From: Sandaracinaceae bacterium
Lineage (GTDB): Bacteria; Myxococcota_A; Polyangia; Polyangiales; Sandaracinaceae
NCBI GenBank assembly: GCA_040218145.1
Contig: JAVJQK010000106.1
Span: 1-62,956 of the forward strand
Direction: 5' to 3'
Length of the DNA stretch: 62,956 nucleotides
This document shows, one piece after another, positions 32,984 through 42,339 of the stretch (position 1 is the stretch's first letter; the number at the start of each line of letters is the position of its first letter). The notes beneath the pieces were generated by a model. That model was not told the origin of the DNA, made no database searches, and was given only the letters and a program-made list of their open reading frames with translations. A program made the translations under genes and the position numbers.

Positions 32984-33463
32984 TTAGCTCAGTTTGGTGA
33001 TGGTGAGCGTGCGGGTGCGGCCGGCGAGGCGGAGGTCGAGCTCGTCGCCTTCGAGCTTGTCGACCAGGGCTCGTCCGACGGGGGACGCGGGGGTGATGAG
33101 CTGGACGCGCTGGCCGTCGACCTCGACCTCGAGGCCGCCGCTGACCGGCGAGAGGAAGTAGAGGCGCTCGTCCTCGTCGACCTCGACGGTGATGAGCGCC
33201 GCGAGGCCGATGGGGTCGTCCGGACCGTAGTCTCGCAGGGCGAGGAAGCGCAGGCGGCCGTCGGCCTCCTCCAGCTCCTCCGCGCGCATGGCCTGCCCGC
33301 GCGCGAGGTAGCTCGCCTCGAGCCCCCGCGTGTCCTTGTCGTTCTCGGGCCGCGCCTCCTCGTGGGTGGCCGCCTGCCGCGTCTCCTCCGCCCGCGCCCG
33401 CGTGCGCTCGAGATCCCGCCGAATCTGCGCGCGCGCCGCCGCGACGATGTCCGCCTTCTTCAC
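32984..33463 (-). CDS. GreA/GreB-family transcription elongation factor-like protein
   Basis: A 159-residue protein. A long N-terminal helix ('MKKADIVAAARAQIRRDLERTRARAEE') resembles a coiled-coil arm. The C-terminal FKBP-like half reads 'IGLAALITVEVDEDERLYFLSPVSGGLEVEVDGQRVQLITPASPVGRALVDKLEGDEL', the Gre/Rnk pattern ('SPVGRALVGKKVGDEV' in canonical Gre factors). The N-terminal arm is shorter and less acidic at its tip than GreA, so whether it stimulates RNA polymerase cleavage is doubtful. It is divergent from the MFS gene. Confidence 0.8.
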   Translation of the reverse strand: MKKADIVAAARAQIRRDLERTRARAEETRQAATHEEARPENDKDTRGLEASYLARGQAMRAEELEEADGRLRFLALRDYGPDDPIGLAALITVEVDEDERLYFLSPVSGGLEVEVDGQRVQLITPASPVGRALVDKLEGDELDLRLAGRTRTLTITKLS

Positions 33464-33512
33464 CCGGGCGAGGGTAGATCGGCTGACGCCACCGCACTAT
33501 GGTCCGCCGCGC

Positions 33513-35147
33513 ATGGCCGAAGTGAAGCGCCCCCTCATGCGCGGGATGGCCGAGGACTTCCGCGAGCTGCTCGGCGCGCCGCGTGACCTCTGGATCATCT
33601 ACGCGGTGAAGCTCCTCGAGAGCATCTCGTACTTCGCGGTCCTCGCGATCCTGATCCTCTACCTCCACGACGACCTGCGCTTCTCGGACGAGATGAGCGG
33701 GCTCATCTTCGGCACGTGGGGCACGGTCGTCTCGCTCCTGACCTTCCTCGCCGGCTTCGTCGCCGACGCGATGGGCCAGCGGAAGGCGCTCATCATCGCC
33801 GCGCTGACCGCGGTGATCGGCCGCGCGATGCTGCTCGGCTCCGAGGTCGCGGTCCTCCCTCTCACCGGGCTCATCATCAGCGCGTGGGCGGTCGCCTCGA
33901 TGAAGCCGGTGATGACCGCCGCCATCAAGACGCACGCGCCGGCGAAGATCCGCGCGTTCGCCTACTCGATCTTCTACGTCGTGATGAACCTCGGCGCGTT
34001 CATCGCCAACCACGTGGTGAGCTGGCTCCGCATCTCGCTCCTCGGCCGCGTGATCCGCCCAGGCGAGGTGATCGACGGCGTCGGCCCCGCCCCCGAGGCC
34101 GCCCGCTCCGCGCTCACCGAGTCGCTCATCGAGCAGTTCCCGCCCGAGAAGGTCGTCGTGCACAGCGACGAGGCGGTGCGCGCGTTCGGCCGCATGGTCA
34201 CGGGCGGGCGCGACTTCGAGTACTGGACGAGCGGCGACGTGGATCTGATCCGCGCCGCGGCCGAAGCCGAGGCGCTCGGGCGCGAGCTGCCCGCGGCCCC
34301 CTTCGGTCTGAGCGGCTACGAGATGATCTTCGCCGTCGCGGCCGGACTGGCCGTGATCTCCCTGCTGCTCCTCCGCACCCTCCGCGAGGAGAAGAAGCCC
34401 GCGCTCCCCGGCGGCGGGACGGGCGCCCGCGCGGTGCTCAACCAGGCGGCGAAGATCGGCGTGGGCCTCTTCCAGGAGAAGACCTTCTGGGCCTACCTGC
34501 TGTTCATCTGCGTGCTCGTCCTCGTCCGCGCCATCTTCGTGCACGCGCACTCCACGTGGCCGACATACATGATCCGCGAGTTCGGCCGCGACACGCCGCA
34601 GGCCGCCTATTGGTCCCTCAACCCCCTGCTCATCATCTTCATCACGCCCGTGATCGGCTCGATGACGAGCCGACTCAGCGCGTGGTCGGTCATCATGACC
34701 GGCTCCTTCATCACCGCGGCGTCGGTGCTGTGCATGGTCGTGCAGCACCCGCTCGAGGGCCTCGCCGAGACGACGCTCTCCCCGCTCTTCGGCGACTGGC
34801 TCGACTACCGCGTCGCCGGGCCCATCCTGTTCATCATCGTCCTCAGCTTCGGCGAGGCGCTCTGGTCCCCACGGCTCTACGAGTACGTCGCCGTCATGGC
34901 GCCCCCGGGCCGCGAGGCGAGCTACATGGGCCTCACCCAGCTGCCCATGTTCGCGGCCAAGCCGCTCGTCGGCGTCATGAGCGGGTTCTTGATCGCGGCG
35001 TACTCCCCCGAGTCCGGCGCCCGCAACACCGAGCTGATGTGGACGATCATCTTCGCCACCACCCTCGCCGGCCCCCTCATCGCGCTGCTCTTCGCGGGGG
35101 TGATCCGCGCGGCCGAGAAGGAGCGCCTCGCGCAGTCCTCCGGCTGA
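33513..35147 (+). CDS. MFS transporter (POT/peptide-transporter-like)
   Basis: A 544-residue integral membrane protein with about 12 hydrophobic segments. An early 'ILYLHDDLRFSDEMSGLIFGTWGTVVSLLTFLAGFVADAMGQRKALI' segment contains the MFS loop-2 motif (G..AD..GQRK). A long, charged periplasmic or cytoplasmic insert ('SLIEQFPPEKVVVHSDEAVRAFGRMVTGGRDFEYW') separates helices 6 and 7. The size and insert suggest the proton-dependent oligopeptide transporter-like branch, but substrate determinants (ExxER) are not seen. It is divergent from the GreA-like gene (49 bases). Confidence 0.82.
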   Translation: MAEVKRPLMRGMAEDFRELLGAPRDLWIIYAVKLLESISYFAVLAILILYLHDDLRFSDEMSGLIFGTWGTVVSLLTFLAGFVADAMGQRKALIIAALTAVIGRAMLLGSEVAVLPLTGLIISAWAVASMKPVMTAAIKTHAPAKIRAFAYSIFYVVMNLGAFIANHVVSWLRISLLGRVIRPGEVIDGVGPAPEAARSALTESLIEQFPPEKVVVHSDEAVRAFGRMVTGGRDFEYWTSGDVDLIRAAAEAEALGRELPAAPFGLSGYEMIFAVAAGLAVISLLLLRTLREEKKPALPGGGTGARAVLNQAAKIGVGLFQEKTFWAYLLFICVLVLVRAIFVHAHSTWPTYMIREFGRDTPQAAYWSLNPLLIIFITPVIGSMTSRLSAWSVIMTGSFITAASVLCMVVQHPLEGLAETTLSPLFGDWLDYRVAGPILFIIVLSFGEALWSPRLYEYVAVMAPPGREASYMGLTQLPMFAAKPLVGVMSGFLIAAYSPESGARNTELMWTIIFATTLAGPLIALLFAGVIRAAEKERLAQSSG

Positions 35148-35184
35148 TCTGGCGGGAGGGGCGCTCCGGCCCTAGCTGTGCTCC

Positions 35185-36114
35185 GTGGGGAGCTTCATCC
35201 GAACCGGGCTCGCGCTCGCGCTGCTGACCGCCTGCGGCGCCGACGGCTTCGAGCGGCGCCTCGCCTACGACACCCTGCCGAGCTCCGCCATGAACGGTCG
35301 CGCGATGCGCTACGCCGTCTACACCCCGCCCGGCTACGTGCGCGGCGAGCGCCTCCCGCTGGTGGTCTTCCTCCACGGGGGCGGCGACGACGAGGCGAGC
35401 TTCGACCGACACGGCCTCAGCGCTCGGCTCGACGCGGCCACACGCGAAGGCCGCATTCCCCGCGTGCTCGTCGTCATGCCCCAGGGCGAGCTCGGCTTCT
35501 GGGCCAACTGGTACGACGGCTCCGCCGGCTACGAGGACTGGGTGATGGAGGAGGTCGTGCCGCGCGTGGCCTTCGACTACGAGACCCTCCCCTGCCCCGA
35601 GTGGTGCCACGTGATGGGCGTCTCCATGGGGGGCTCCGGCACCATCCGCTTCGCCCTCCACCACGACTGGGCGAGCGCGACCATGATCAGCGCGCCGGTG
35701 CTCGACACCGACCAGATGATCAACCTCGCGCGCAACCCGCTGTTCCAGCCGATGATCCCGATGGACCGCATCTTCGGCCCCACCCACGGCCCCGAGGCTC
35801 GCGAGCGCGTGCGCGGCGACGATCCGTTCCTCCGCTGGGCCGACGCCGACGACCTCGACGGCATGCGCCTCATGGTCGCGTGGGGCGATCAGGACCGCGG
35901 CCCCATCGTCGACACCTCGCGCCGCTTCGTCGCGCACCTCGAGGCCAACGACGTCCCCCACGAGCGCCTCGAATACGACGGCAACCACTCGTGGGTCAGC
36001 TGGGGCCCCGTCATCGAGGAGGCCCTCCACCGCATGGTCACGCCCTCCCCTTGGGCCGCCGACGCCCCTCCGCCCTCGGCCCCGAGCCGCATCGCCGGCT
36101 CCACCGCACGCTGA
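35185..36114 (+). CDS. Esterase/alpha-beta hydrolase lipoprotein (esterase D-like)
   Basis: A 309-residue protein from GTG. Short signal peptide with lipobox-like 'ALLTACGA' (Cys17). The hydrolase core starts 'RAMRYAVYTPPGYVRGERLPLVVFLHGGGDDE'. The nucleophile elbow is 'GVSMGGSG' (Ser). The acid region is 'VAWGDQDRG' and the catalytic His is in 'YDGNHSWVSWG'. All three triad residues look present. It most resembles tributyrin-esterase/S-formylglutathione-hydrolase-type enzymes but is envelope-anchored. Its last 77 bases overlap the convergent lipoprotein gene. Confidence 0.85.
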   Translation: MGSFIRTGLALALLTACGADGFERRLAYDTLPSSAMNGRAMRYAVYTPPGYVRGERLPLVVFLHGGGDDEASFDRHGLSARLDAATREGRIPRVLVVMPQGELGFWANWYDGSAGYEDWVMEEVVPRVAFDYETLPCPEWCHVMGVSMGGSGTIRFALHHDWASATMISAPVLDTDQMINLARNPLFQPMIPMDRIFGPTHGPEARERVRGDDPFLRWADADDLDGMRLMVAWGDQDRGPIVDTSRRFVAHLEANDVPHERLEYDGNHSWVSWGPVIEEALHRMVTPSPWAADAPPPSAPSRIAGSTAR

Positions 36115-37516
36115 CCGTGCTCAGGGCGGGCAAGATGGGCGCGGGCAGGATAGGCGCGCTCCCCCACCGCCAGACGCGCTGAGGCCCGGCGCACGTCGCC
36201 ACCGGACGCTCGCCGCGCAGCAGTGCATGCCCCTCGACGTCCAAAAGGCGCACGCCATCGGCGTTACCACTTACACACCGCGTTGCCATCACTTCGTACG
36301 TGTCGAAGACGATCGCCGTGCGCGGCGAGAGACAGCCTTCCCGAGGTGCCCGCGCCGGCCGCCACGCGCGGGCCTCCCCGTCCCAGATCACCTCGTCCAT
36401 CCCGGCCAAGAGCAGCGCGCTCGAGCCGGGAGTGACCCAGCGGATGGACGCGCCGTCGACCTCGAGTAGCCTCGACCTGCGAACGAGCGAGCGGTCCTTC
36501 GGTCCGAGGGCCTCGAGGAGGGTCGCGCCCGCCCCCACGAGCGGCCGCACGGCCCACGAGTCGACGCGGTCAGACGGGGTCGCGAAGTACGAGCCGCCCT
36601 GATCGCAGCGCACCACGACGAGCGGGCGATCCGACGCGCTGAACGAGACACGACAGCTTGGCTCGGGGAAGGAGAGAGCCAGGTCGTGCGAGGGTCGCAC
36701 CACGCGGACGCTCCCCTCTCGCTCGAGGACCCAGCCCCAGTCGTGCCGGGTGGCCTCCCACCCCGCCGGCAGCGAGAACCGGGCCCCCGCGTCCAGGTGC
36801 ACGAGCGAGATGGTACGAGAGGGCCCTCCGCACGTGCCGAGACCACCGCACGCGAAGCGGATGCTGGAGAGCTCGACGTAGGGCAGCTCCGAGTCGCCCT
36901 CCGACACCAGCTCCGTGACGACCCACTCGCCGAGCGCGGAGAGCCGGACGATGCGATCGCGATGCGCTCCGACCAGTCCGAGACGCCCGGTGGCCGGGTC
37001 CCACGACTCGACGCGCGCTCGGTCCGAGGTGAAGACGAGCCGTCCATCCTCTCGCACCGCGGCGGCGTCTTCGCCGATCCACAGGGCGCCATGCACCGGC
37101 CATGGGAGAGGCGCCGGGGCAGGGGCGATGGGCGTCTCCCGCCACGTGCTCGCGTCGAGTCCCACGAACCGACCCTCATCGACGAAGTAGACGAACCGAC
37201 CGTCGCGGCTCGAGCCGACGTAGCGCTCGATCTGCCTTCCCAGCCCCGACTCGCGCACGAGGTAGGTCCCGAGCTGATCCCCGGCGAGCTCCCCGCCGTG
37301 TCCGTGCTCGTACCACTCGAGCGCCACGCGTCCGTCGCCGTCTGTGTCCGCGCGCGCCTCGCGCAGCACGACCCAGCGGTAGTCGTACGAGGCGGCGATG
37401 GGCGCCCCGTCCCCGCCGCCGATCGCGCCGGGAGCCATGGACGACCGACGCGGCGCGGCGCCGCCGCAGCCCGTGAGAGCCACGAGCCCGGCCAGCAACG
37501 CGAGCGCCCGCAACAT
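36038..37516 (-). CDS. Lipoprotein with beta-propeller-like repeats, function unknown
   Basis: A 492-residue protein with a signal peptide ending 'LVALTGCGGA' (lipobox Cys17). The mature region is built of short strand blocks such as 'SRDGRFVYFVDEGRFVGLDASTWRETPI', 'ALWIGEDAAAVREDGRLVFTSDRARVESWDPATGRLGLVG' and 'RIVRLSALGEWVVTELV'. This suggests a WD40/propeller-like fold. The last 25-30 residues are Arg-rich and lie in the overlap with the convergent esterase gene, so the natural stop may have drifted there. No enzymatic motif. Base composition is somewhat less GC-biased than that of neighbours. Confidence 0.65.
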   Translation of the reverse strand: MLRALALLAGLVALTGCGGAAPRRSSMAPGAIGGGDGAPIAASYDYRWVVLREARADTDGDGRVALEWYEHGHGGELAGDQLGTYLVRESGLGRQIERYVGSSRDGRFVYFVDEGRFVGLDASTWRETPIAPAPAPLPWPVHGALWIGEDAAAVREDGRLVFTSDRARVESWDPATGRLGLVGAHRDRIVRLSALGEWVVTELVSEGDSELPYVELSSIRFACGGLGTCGGPSRTISLVHLDAGARFSLPAGWEATRHDWGWVLEREGSVRVVRPSHDLALSFPEPSCRVSFSASDRPLVVVRCDQGGSYFATPSDRVDSWAVRPLVGAGATLLEALGPKDRSLVRRSRLLEVDGASIRWVTPGSSALLLAGMDEVIWDGEARAWRPARAPREGCLSPRTAIVFDTYEVMATRCVSGNADGVRLLDVEGHALLRGERPVATCAGPQRVWRWGSAPILPAPILPALSTVSVRWSRRCGSGPRAEGRRRPKGRA

Positions 37517-37534
37517 CGCGTGAGGGTAGCGCGC

Positions 37535-38980
37535 TCAGCGGGGCGGCGGGGCGCAGGTGCCGTCGGTGAGGCAGGTGGCGAGGGCGCGCACGGTGGCGTC
37601 GACGTCGCGGCCGTCGAGCCAGAGATCGGGGAGGAAGCCGCGGCCCTCGGCGAAGCCGCCGTTCGGGTTGGGGTCGCGGTGCACGCGGGTGCCGGCGCTC
37701 AGCCAGAGGCCGCTCTCGGGGAGGCGATACCAGCGGAGCTCACCCACCTTCATCGTGCCCTCGGTGTTCTCGCCGACGACGATGGCGCCCGGGATCTGGC
37801 GGGCGAGCATGACGCTGGTCTCGCACGCGCTCGCGCAGCCGCGGTCGACGAGCAGGATGAGCTTGCCGGTGAAAGGCGTCGGCGCGCGGCCCTCGAGGGT
37901 GACGTGGCCGGGGAGGACGTCGCGGAACGGTCCGCGCTCTCGCATGGCCTGGCTCAGCTCGCGCTCGGCGCGCCCGACGCGGCCGTCGAGCCACTCGCGG
38001 CCGCCCGCGTCGGCGCCGCTGAAGGATCGAACGCAGCCCCAGAAGTTGAGCGCGCCCTGGAGCGTGACCTCGCTGCGGAGGTCCTCGACGGCCCAGTAGG
38101 AGAGCTCGCGCGATGTCAGCCGCGAGAACCACCGCACGAGGAACCGGTCGCTGCCTCCACCCGCGCGGCGGAGATCGAGCACGACCACCGGCGCGTCGCG
38201 GACCTGCTCGGCGCTCTGTACGAACGCCTCGAGCGCGCCGCGGCGGCTGTACGCGAGGGTGCGCACGCGGAGCCAGGGGAACGGCGCGTCCGCGCGCTCG
38301 AAGGGCGGCCCTCCGCTCCGCCCGAGCCCGAGGCGACGCGCGGGGTAGACGACCTCCTCCTCGCGCTCGCTGCGCGTCACGGTGCAGGACAGCGCGTGGA
38401 CGCGCTCCGGTGAGAGCAAGATCGGCGCCCACGCGACGGAAGGTGGTGCGGCGACGGGGCGCAGGATGGCCTCGGGGGCTTGGTCTCCACACGCGACGAG
38501 TTGACGCCCCTCGGAATCCAGGAAACCTCCTGGCGTGCGCTCGAAGCGCGCGTCGGCGAGATACGCCTGTCGGTGCCGGCTCGTGGCCCGGAAGTGGCGG
38601 CCCTCGTCGTCGTAGAACCAGAGCCCCACGTGGTTGTCGTCGAGGAAGGCGATGTGTCGGAAGAGGTGCTCGCGGAACGCGGACGGGCTCAGCGGCGAAT
38701 CGGGCAGCGAGCCGCGCGCGTCTCCCATCGCGTCGCGCACGCGCTCGGGTGAGTGGAGGCCGTAGCCCGCGTAGCCGCGCGTGAGCACGCGCTCCAGCAC
38801 GTTCAGATCGCGCACCGCCTGAGCGCGCGTGACCTCGGCCGCCGGCTCCCGACAGCGCTCCGGCGCGACGCGCAGATCGTGGTAGGCGGCGCGGGTCTCC
38901 GGCGTGAGCGGGGGCCGCTGAGGGCCGCAGGCGGCGAGCGCGAAGGCGAGGACCTGGGCGAGGACGAGGGTGGAGCGCAC
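37535..38980 (-). CDS. S41 family peptidase lipoprotein (C-terminal-processing-like)
   Basis: A 481-residue protein with a lipobox 'LAFALAACGPQ' (Cys18). In the C-terminal half 'VVVLDLRRAGGGSDRFLVRWF', 'GKLILLVDRGCASACETSVMLARQIPGAIVVGENTEGTMKVGE' match the S41/tail-specific protease core. The nucleophile Ser is in 'CASACE'. The usual active-site Lys lies near 'GTMKVG', as in other S41A/S41B members. No PDZ domain is obvious. It is probably an envelope protease or scaffold. A 3' neighbour propeller lipoprotein lies 18 bases away, also on the minus strand. Confidence 0.85.
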   Translation of the reverse strand: MRSTLVLAQVLAFALAACGPQRPPLTPETRAAYHDLRVAPERCREPAAEVTRAQAVRDLNVLERVLTRGYAGYGLHSPERVRDAMGDARGSLPDSPLSPSAFREHLFRHIAFLDDNHVGLWFYDDEGRHFRATSRHRQAYLADARFERTPGGFLDSEGRQLVACGDQAPEAILRPVAAPPSVAWAPILLSPERVHALSCTVTRSEREEEVVYPARRLGLGRSGGPPFERADAPFPWLRVRTLAYSRRGALEAFVQSAEQVRDAPVVVLDLRRAGGGSDRFLVRWFSRLTSRELSYWAVEDLRSEVTLQGALNFWGCVRSFSGADAGGREWLDGRVGRAERELSQAMRERGPFRDVLPGHVTLEGRAPTPFTGKLILLVDRGCASACETSVMLARQIPGAIVVGENTEGTMKVGELRWYRLPESGLWLSAGTRVHRDPNPNGGFAEGRGFLPDLWLDGRDVDATVRALATCLTDGTCAPPPR

Positions 38981-39031
38981 GGCTTTGGTGTAGGTCGAAA
39001 CGCGGGCGTCGGATACGAAAAAGGCAGCGCT

Positions 39032-40720
39032 CTACTTCTGCAGGCGCGCGAGGAGCTGCTTGGGCGCGAAGGGCTTGGGCAGCACCTCGAGCTGCTCGGT
39101 GCGGAGATCGCGTCGCATCAGCTCCTCCTCCACGTGGCCGGAGCAGAGCAGCACGCGGCCCTCGGGGTGGAGCTCGCGGAAGCGCGCGATGACGCTCCGG
39201 GTCGACACCCCCGGCATCACCCCGTCGGTGCAGAGCACGTCGATCGGTCCCTGGTGCGTCTCGACGGTCTCCATCGCGCGGTCACCGTCCTCCGCCTCCA
39301 GCACCGTGTAGCCCGCGCCGCGCAGTACCGAGGCGAGGCTGCGCCGGATCAGGGGCTCGTCCTCGGCGAGCAGGATCACGCCCTCGGCCCGCCGATCCGT
39401 GGGGCGCGACGGCCGCTCCTCCGCCTCGGCCTCGACCTCTTCGATGCACGGCAAGTAGACCGTGAACACGGCCCCCTCGCCCGGCTCGGAGGCGACCTGC
39501 ACGATCCCCCCCGCGCGCTGCACGGCGGCGTAGACGATCGAGAGACCGAGCCCCGTCCCCATGCTCTTCTTGGTGCTGAAGAAGGGCTCGAAGACGCGCT
39601 GGCGAACCTCCGCCGTCATGCCCGGCCCGTCGTCCCGCACCCTCAGCCGCGCGACGCGCGACGACCGGATGCCGGCGCCGGGCACCTCGCTGGAGGGGAT
39701 CTCGTCGAGCTGGATGTCGACGTGGCCCGCTCCGTCGAGCGCGTCCCGTGCGTTGATGACCAAGTTCAGGAGGATCTGCTCGATCTGACCCGGGTCGCAG
39801 CGCACCGTGGGATCGCCGTCGCACACCGTGGTCACCACCACGTCCTCGGGGACCATACGACGCATCGACGCGCTCCAGCGCTCGACCTCCTCGCGCAGGT
39901 CGAGGACGCGCGGCGACCAGATGTCGCGGCGACCGAACGCGAGGAGCTGCGCGGTCAGCCGGCTCGCGTGCTCGGCGGACGCGTGGATCTCGTCCATCGC
40001 CTCACGCACCTCGACGTCGTCGTGGTCGGCGAGCAGCTCGCGCCAGACGAAGATGACCTGGAGCGCGTTGTTGAAGTCGTGCGCGACGCCGCCCGCGAGC
40101 CGCCCGAGCGCCTCGAGCCGCTGCGCGCGCGCCTTGGCCACCTCGCGGCGCTCCAGCTGCACGACGAGCTGCATGATGACCGCGGCGACGCTGCCGCCGA
40201 AGAGCGCGTACTCGAGCGCGGCGCGGATCCAGTGCGTGAGGTCGGAGGTGACGAAGGTGTCACTGACCGGAGCGACGAGACCTCGCGTGACGAGCCACCC
40301 CGCGGCGATGACGGAGGCGGTGGTGGTGACGAGGGTGAGGAGGAGCGCCGCGCGCCCGAGGAACGCCCCGGCGGTGACGGTGGCCAGGCAGAGCGCGATG
40401 AATGGGCCAGGGGCGAGCCCGAAGTTCAGGAGCGCCATCGAGCCCAGCATCGCGAGCACCGCGACGAACGAGATCGCTCGCCAGCGGAAGGGCATGCGCA
40501 GGAAGCGGACCGCGAGCAGCCCGGCGAAGAGGAGCATCATCGACGCGTAGCTGGGCGCGAGCAGGCCCACCGGGTCCTGGGCCCACACGAGGCCCACGGT
40601 CAGCGCGGCGACGAGCGAGCCGAGCACCAGCACCCAGGAGATGCCCCGCGCCAGCGCCGGCTCTCGCCAAGGAGCTTCGACCTGCCCTTCCTTCACTCGT
40701 GGAGTGTAGGCGCCTCGCAC
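39032..40720 (-). CDS. Hybrid sensor histidine kinase/response regulator
   Basis: 562 residues. Five or six N-terminal transmembrane helices (about 25-190). HisKA-like box 'LAGGVAHDFNNALQVI' of the NtrB-like type. HATPase motifs 'NLVINARDAL', 'VRDDGPGM' and 'GTGLGLSIVYAAV'. A C-terminal receiver from about 440 has acidic pocket 'LLAEDEPL', phospho-acceptor Asp in 'VLCTDGVMPG' and Lys in 'VLPKPF'. It stands directly downstream of the sterol operon's last gene on the same strand (14-base gap from GMC stop to its start). Read-through is possible, but it need not belong to the operon. Confidence 0.92.
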   Translation of the reverse strand: MRGAYTPRVKEGQVEAPWREPALARGISWVLVLGSLVAALTVGLVWAQDPVGLLAPSYASMMLLFAGLLAVRFLRMPFRWRAISFVAVLAMLGSMALLNFGLAPGPFIALCLATVTAGAFLGRAALLLTLVTTTASVIAAGWLVTRGLVAPVSDTFVTSDLTHWIRAALEYALFGGSVAAVIMQLVVQLERREVAKARAQRLEALGRLAGGVAHDFNNALQVIFVWRELLADHDDVEVREAMDEIHASAEHASRLTAQLLAFGRRDIWSPRVLDLREEVERWSASMRRMVPEDVVVTTVCDGDPTVRCDPGQIEQILLNLVINARDALDGAGHVDIQLDEIPSSEVPGAGIRSSRVARLRVRDDGPGMTAEVRQRVFEPFFSTKKSMGTGLGLSIVYAAVQRAGGIVQVASEPGEGAVFTVYLPCIEEVEAEAEERPSRPTDRRAEGVILLAEDEPLIRRSLASVLRGAGYTVLEAEDGDRAMETVETHQGPIDVLCTDGVMPGVSTRSVIARFRELHPEGRVLLCSGHVEEELMRRDLRTEQLEVLPKPFAPKQLLARLQK

Positions 40721-40734
40721 GTCGGACGCAGCGC

Positions 40735-42339
40735 TCAGGCGTCGACGGTCGGCGTCTCCTCACGCATGAAGCGCGCGGCGCGCCAGCCCACGAGCATCGA
40801 CGGCGCGTTCAGGGCGGAGACGGGCGTGAACGGGATGGCGGACGCGTCCGCGATGCGGAGCCCCCTGACGCCACGCACCCGGAGGCGCGGGTCGCAGACG
40901 CTCGCCCCGTTCTCGCCCATCGCGCAGGTGCCAGCGTAGTGGTACGTGGTCATCACGTTTTGCCGAATCCATCCCTCGAGCGCGTCGCGCGAGCGGCCGA
41001 GCATGCCGGGGAAGAGCTCGGCGTTGCCCCAGCTCCGCAGCGGGGGCGCGCCCGCGATGCGGCGCGCGCGCTCGACGCCGAGGAGCATGGTCTCCATGTC
41101 TTCGGGGTCGGCGAAGTAGCCGGGGTCGATGGCGGCGGGGGCGCTCGGGCTCGAGGCCTGGAGCCGCACGCGACCTCGGCTCTTGGGCTTGCCGAGGATG
41201 ACGACGATGCCGTACACGCGCTTGACGGCGTCGCGCATCGCCTGTGGGCCGAACGCGAGCTGGACGCCGCCGCGCACCATCTTCGGCATCGCCGGGATGT
41301 CGTAGAGCGCCTCGGGCAGCACGAGCCCGGGCAGGATGCGCATCATCGCCTCCTTGAGCGAGCTGCGCGCGGGGTAGAAGACGTAGCAGGTGTCGCTCGC
41401 GCCCTCGGGGAGATCGGTGGCAGCGTTTGCGCGGTGGAAGCCGTAGAGCTGCGGGTAGTTGCAGTCGACCTCGCGCTGGCCGCGGAAGAAGAGGCAGACG
41501 TTCGGGTGGTCGTGCAGATTCTCGCCCACGCCTGGCACGTCGTGCACGGCGGGCAAGCCGACATGACGCAGCGCGCCGCTCGGGCCGATCCCGGAGAGCA
41601 TGAGGATGCGCGGCGTCTCGAGGGCCCCCGCGCACATCGCGACCTCACGGGCGGCGCGCGCCTCGTGGTCCGCGCCCTCCCACGCGTAGCGCACGCCGGT
41701 GACGCCGCGCTCGTCGACGGTGAGCCGCTCGACCTTGGCGTTGGTGCGCACGATGAGGTTGTCGCGCCCGAGCGCGGGCTGCAGGAAGGCGACGTAGCTG
41801 CTGCGGCGCCCCTCGCCCTCGTAGTTCATGTGCTCGTAGCCGAGCACGCCGCTGAGGTCGCCGTCGTTCAGGTCGGACGAGCGGGCGAAGCCGGCCGCCT
41901 CGGCCGCGTCGAGGCACACCTCGGTGAAGGTGGTCGGAGCGCGCGGCTGCGGGCGGAGCTCCCGCTCGATCTGCTCGAAGTCCGGCGCGACGTCGGCCCA
42001 GCGCCAGCCCTTCGGGAAGGCGTCGTAGTCCACCTTCGCGCCGCGCGTGTAGACCATGCCGTTGATGTTGCCGCTGCCGCCGAGCCCGTGGCCCGAGCCC
42101 ATGAACAGGCGGCGGCTTCCCCAGCGCTCGCCGTGCACGCTGAAGCGCTCGAGCACGAGCGCGTCGTTCGCGAAGGCGTCCTTGTAGCCGTCGGCGCGCA
42201 GCGTCTCGGGGTGCTCGAGCGCATCGTCCCCTCGCTCGAGCAGGAGCACGCGCACGGACGGATCGGCGCTCAGCTCGGCCGCGACGATGCAGCCGGCCGA
42301 TCCTCCGCCGACCACGACGTAGTCGAAGGTCTCGATCAT
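40735..42339 (-). CDS. GMC family FAD oxidoreductase (sterol operon, last gene)
   Basis: A 534-residue flavoprotein. FAD motif 'VVVGGGSAGCIVAAEL' (residues 8-23), 'GSGHGLGGSGNINGMVYTRG' (GMC signature 1) and 'CAGALETPRILMLSGIGP' (signature 2). The active-site His is in 'TTYHYAGTCAMG' and the Asn in 'SALNAPSML'. Members oxidise alcohols (choline, glucose, cholesterol). The 4-base ATGA overlap with the aldehyde dehydrogenase gene and the operon position suggest a lipid alcohol substrate, possibly a sterol 3-OH or hydroxymethyl intermediate. That is an inference. It is longer at the N-terminus than vanillyl-type enzymes and has no signal peptide. Confidence 0.9.
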   Translation of the reverse strand: MIETFDYVVVGGGSAGCIVAAELSADPSVRVLLLERGDDALEHPETLRADGYKDAFANDALVLERFSVHGERWGSRRLFMGSGHGLGGSGNINGMVYTRGAKVDYDAFPKGWRWADVAPDFEQIERELRPQPRAPTTFTEVCLDAAEAAGFARSSDLNDGDLSGVLGYEHMNYEGEGRRSSYVAFLQPALGRDNLIVRTNAKVERLTVDERGVTGVRYAWEGADHEARAAREVAMCAGALETPRILMLSGIGPSGALRHVGLPAVHDVPGVGENLHDHPNVCLFFRGQREVDCNYPQLYGFHRANAATDLPEGASDTCYVFYPARSSLKEAMMRILPGLVLPEALYDIPAMPKMVRGGVQLAFGPQAMRDAVKRVYGIVVILGKPKSRGRVRLQASSPSAPAAIDPGYFADPEDMETMLLGVERARRIAGAPPLRSWGNAELFPGMLGRSRDALEGWIRQNVMTTYHYAGTCAMGENGASVCDPRLRVRGVRGLRIADASAIPFTPVSALNAPSMLVGWRAARFMREETPTVDA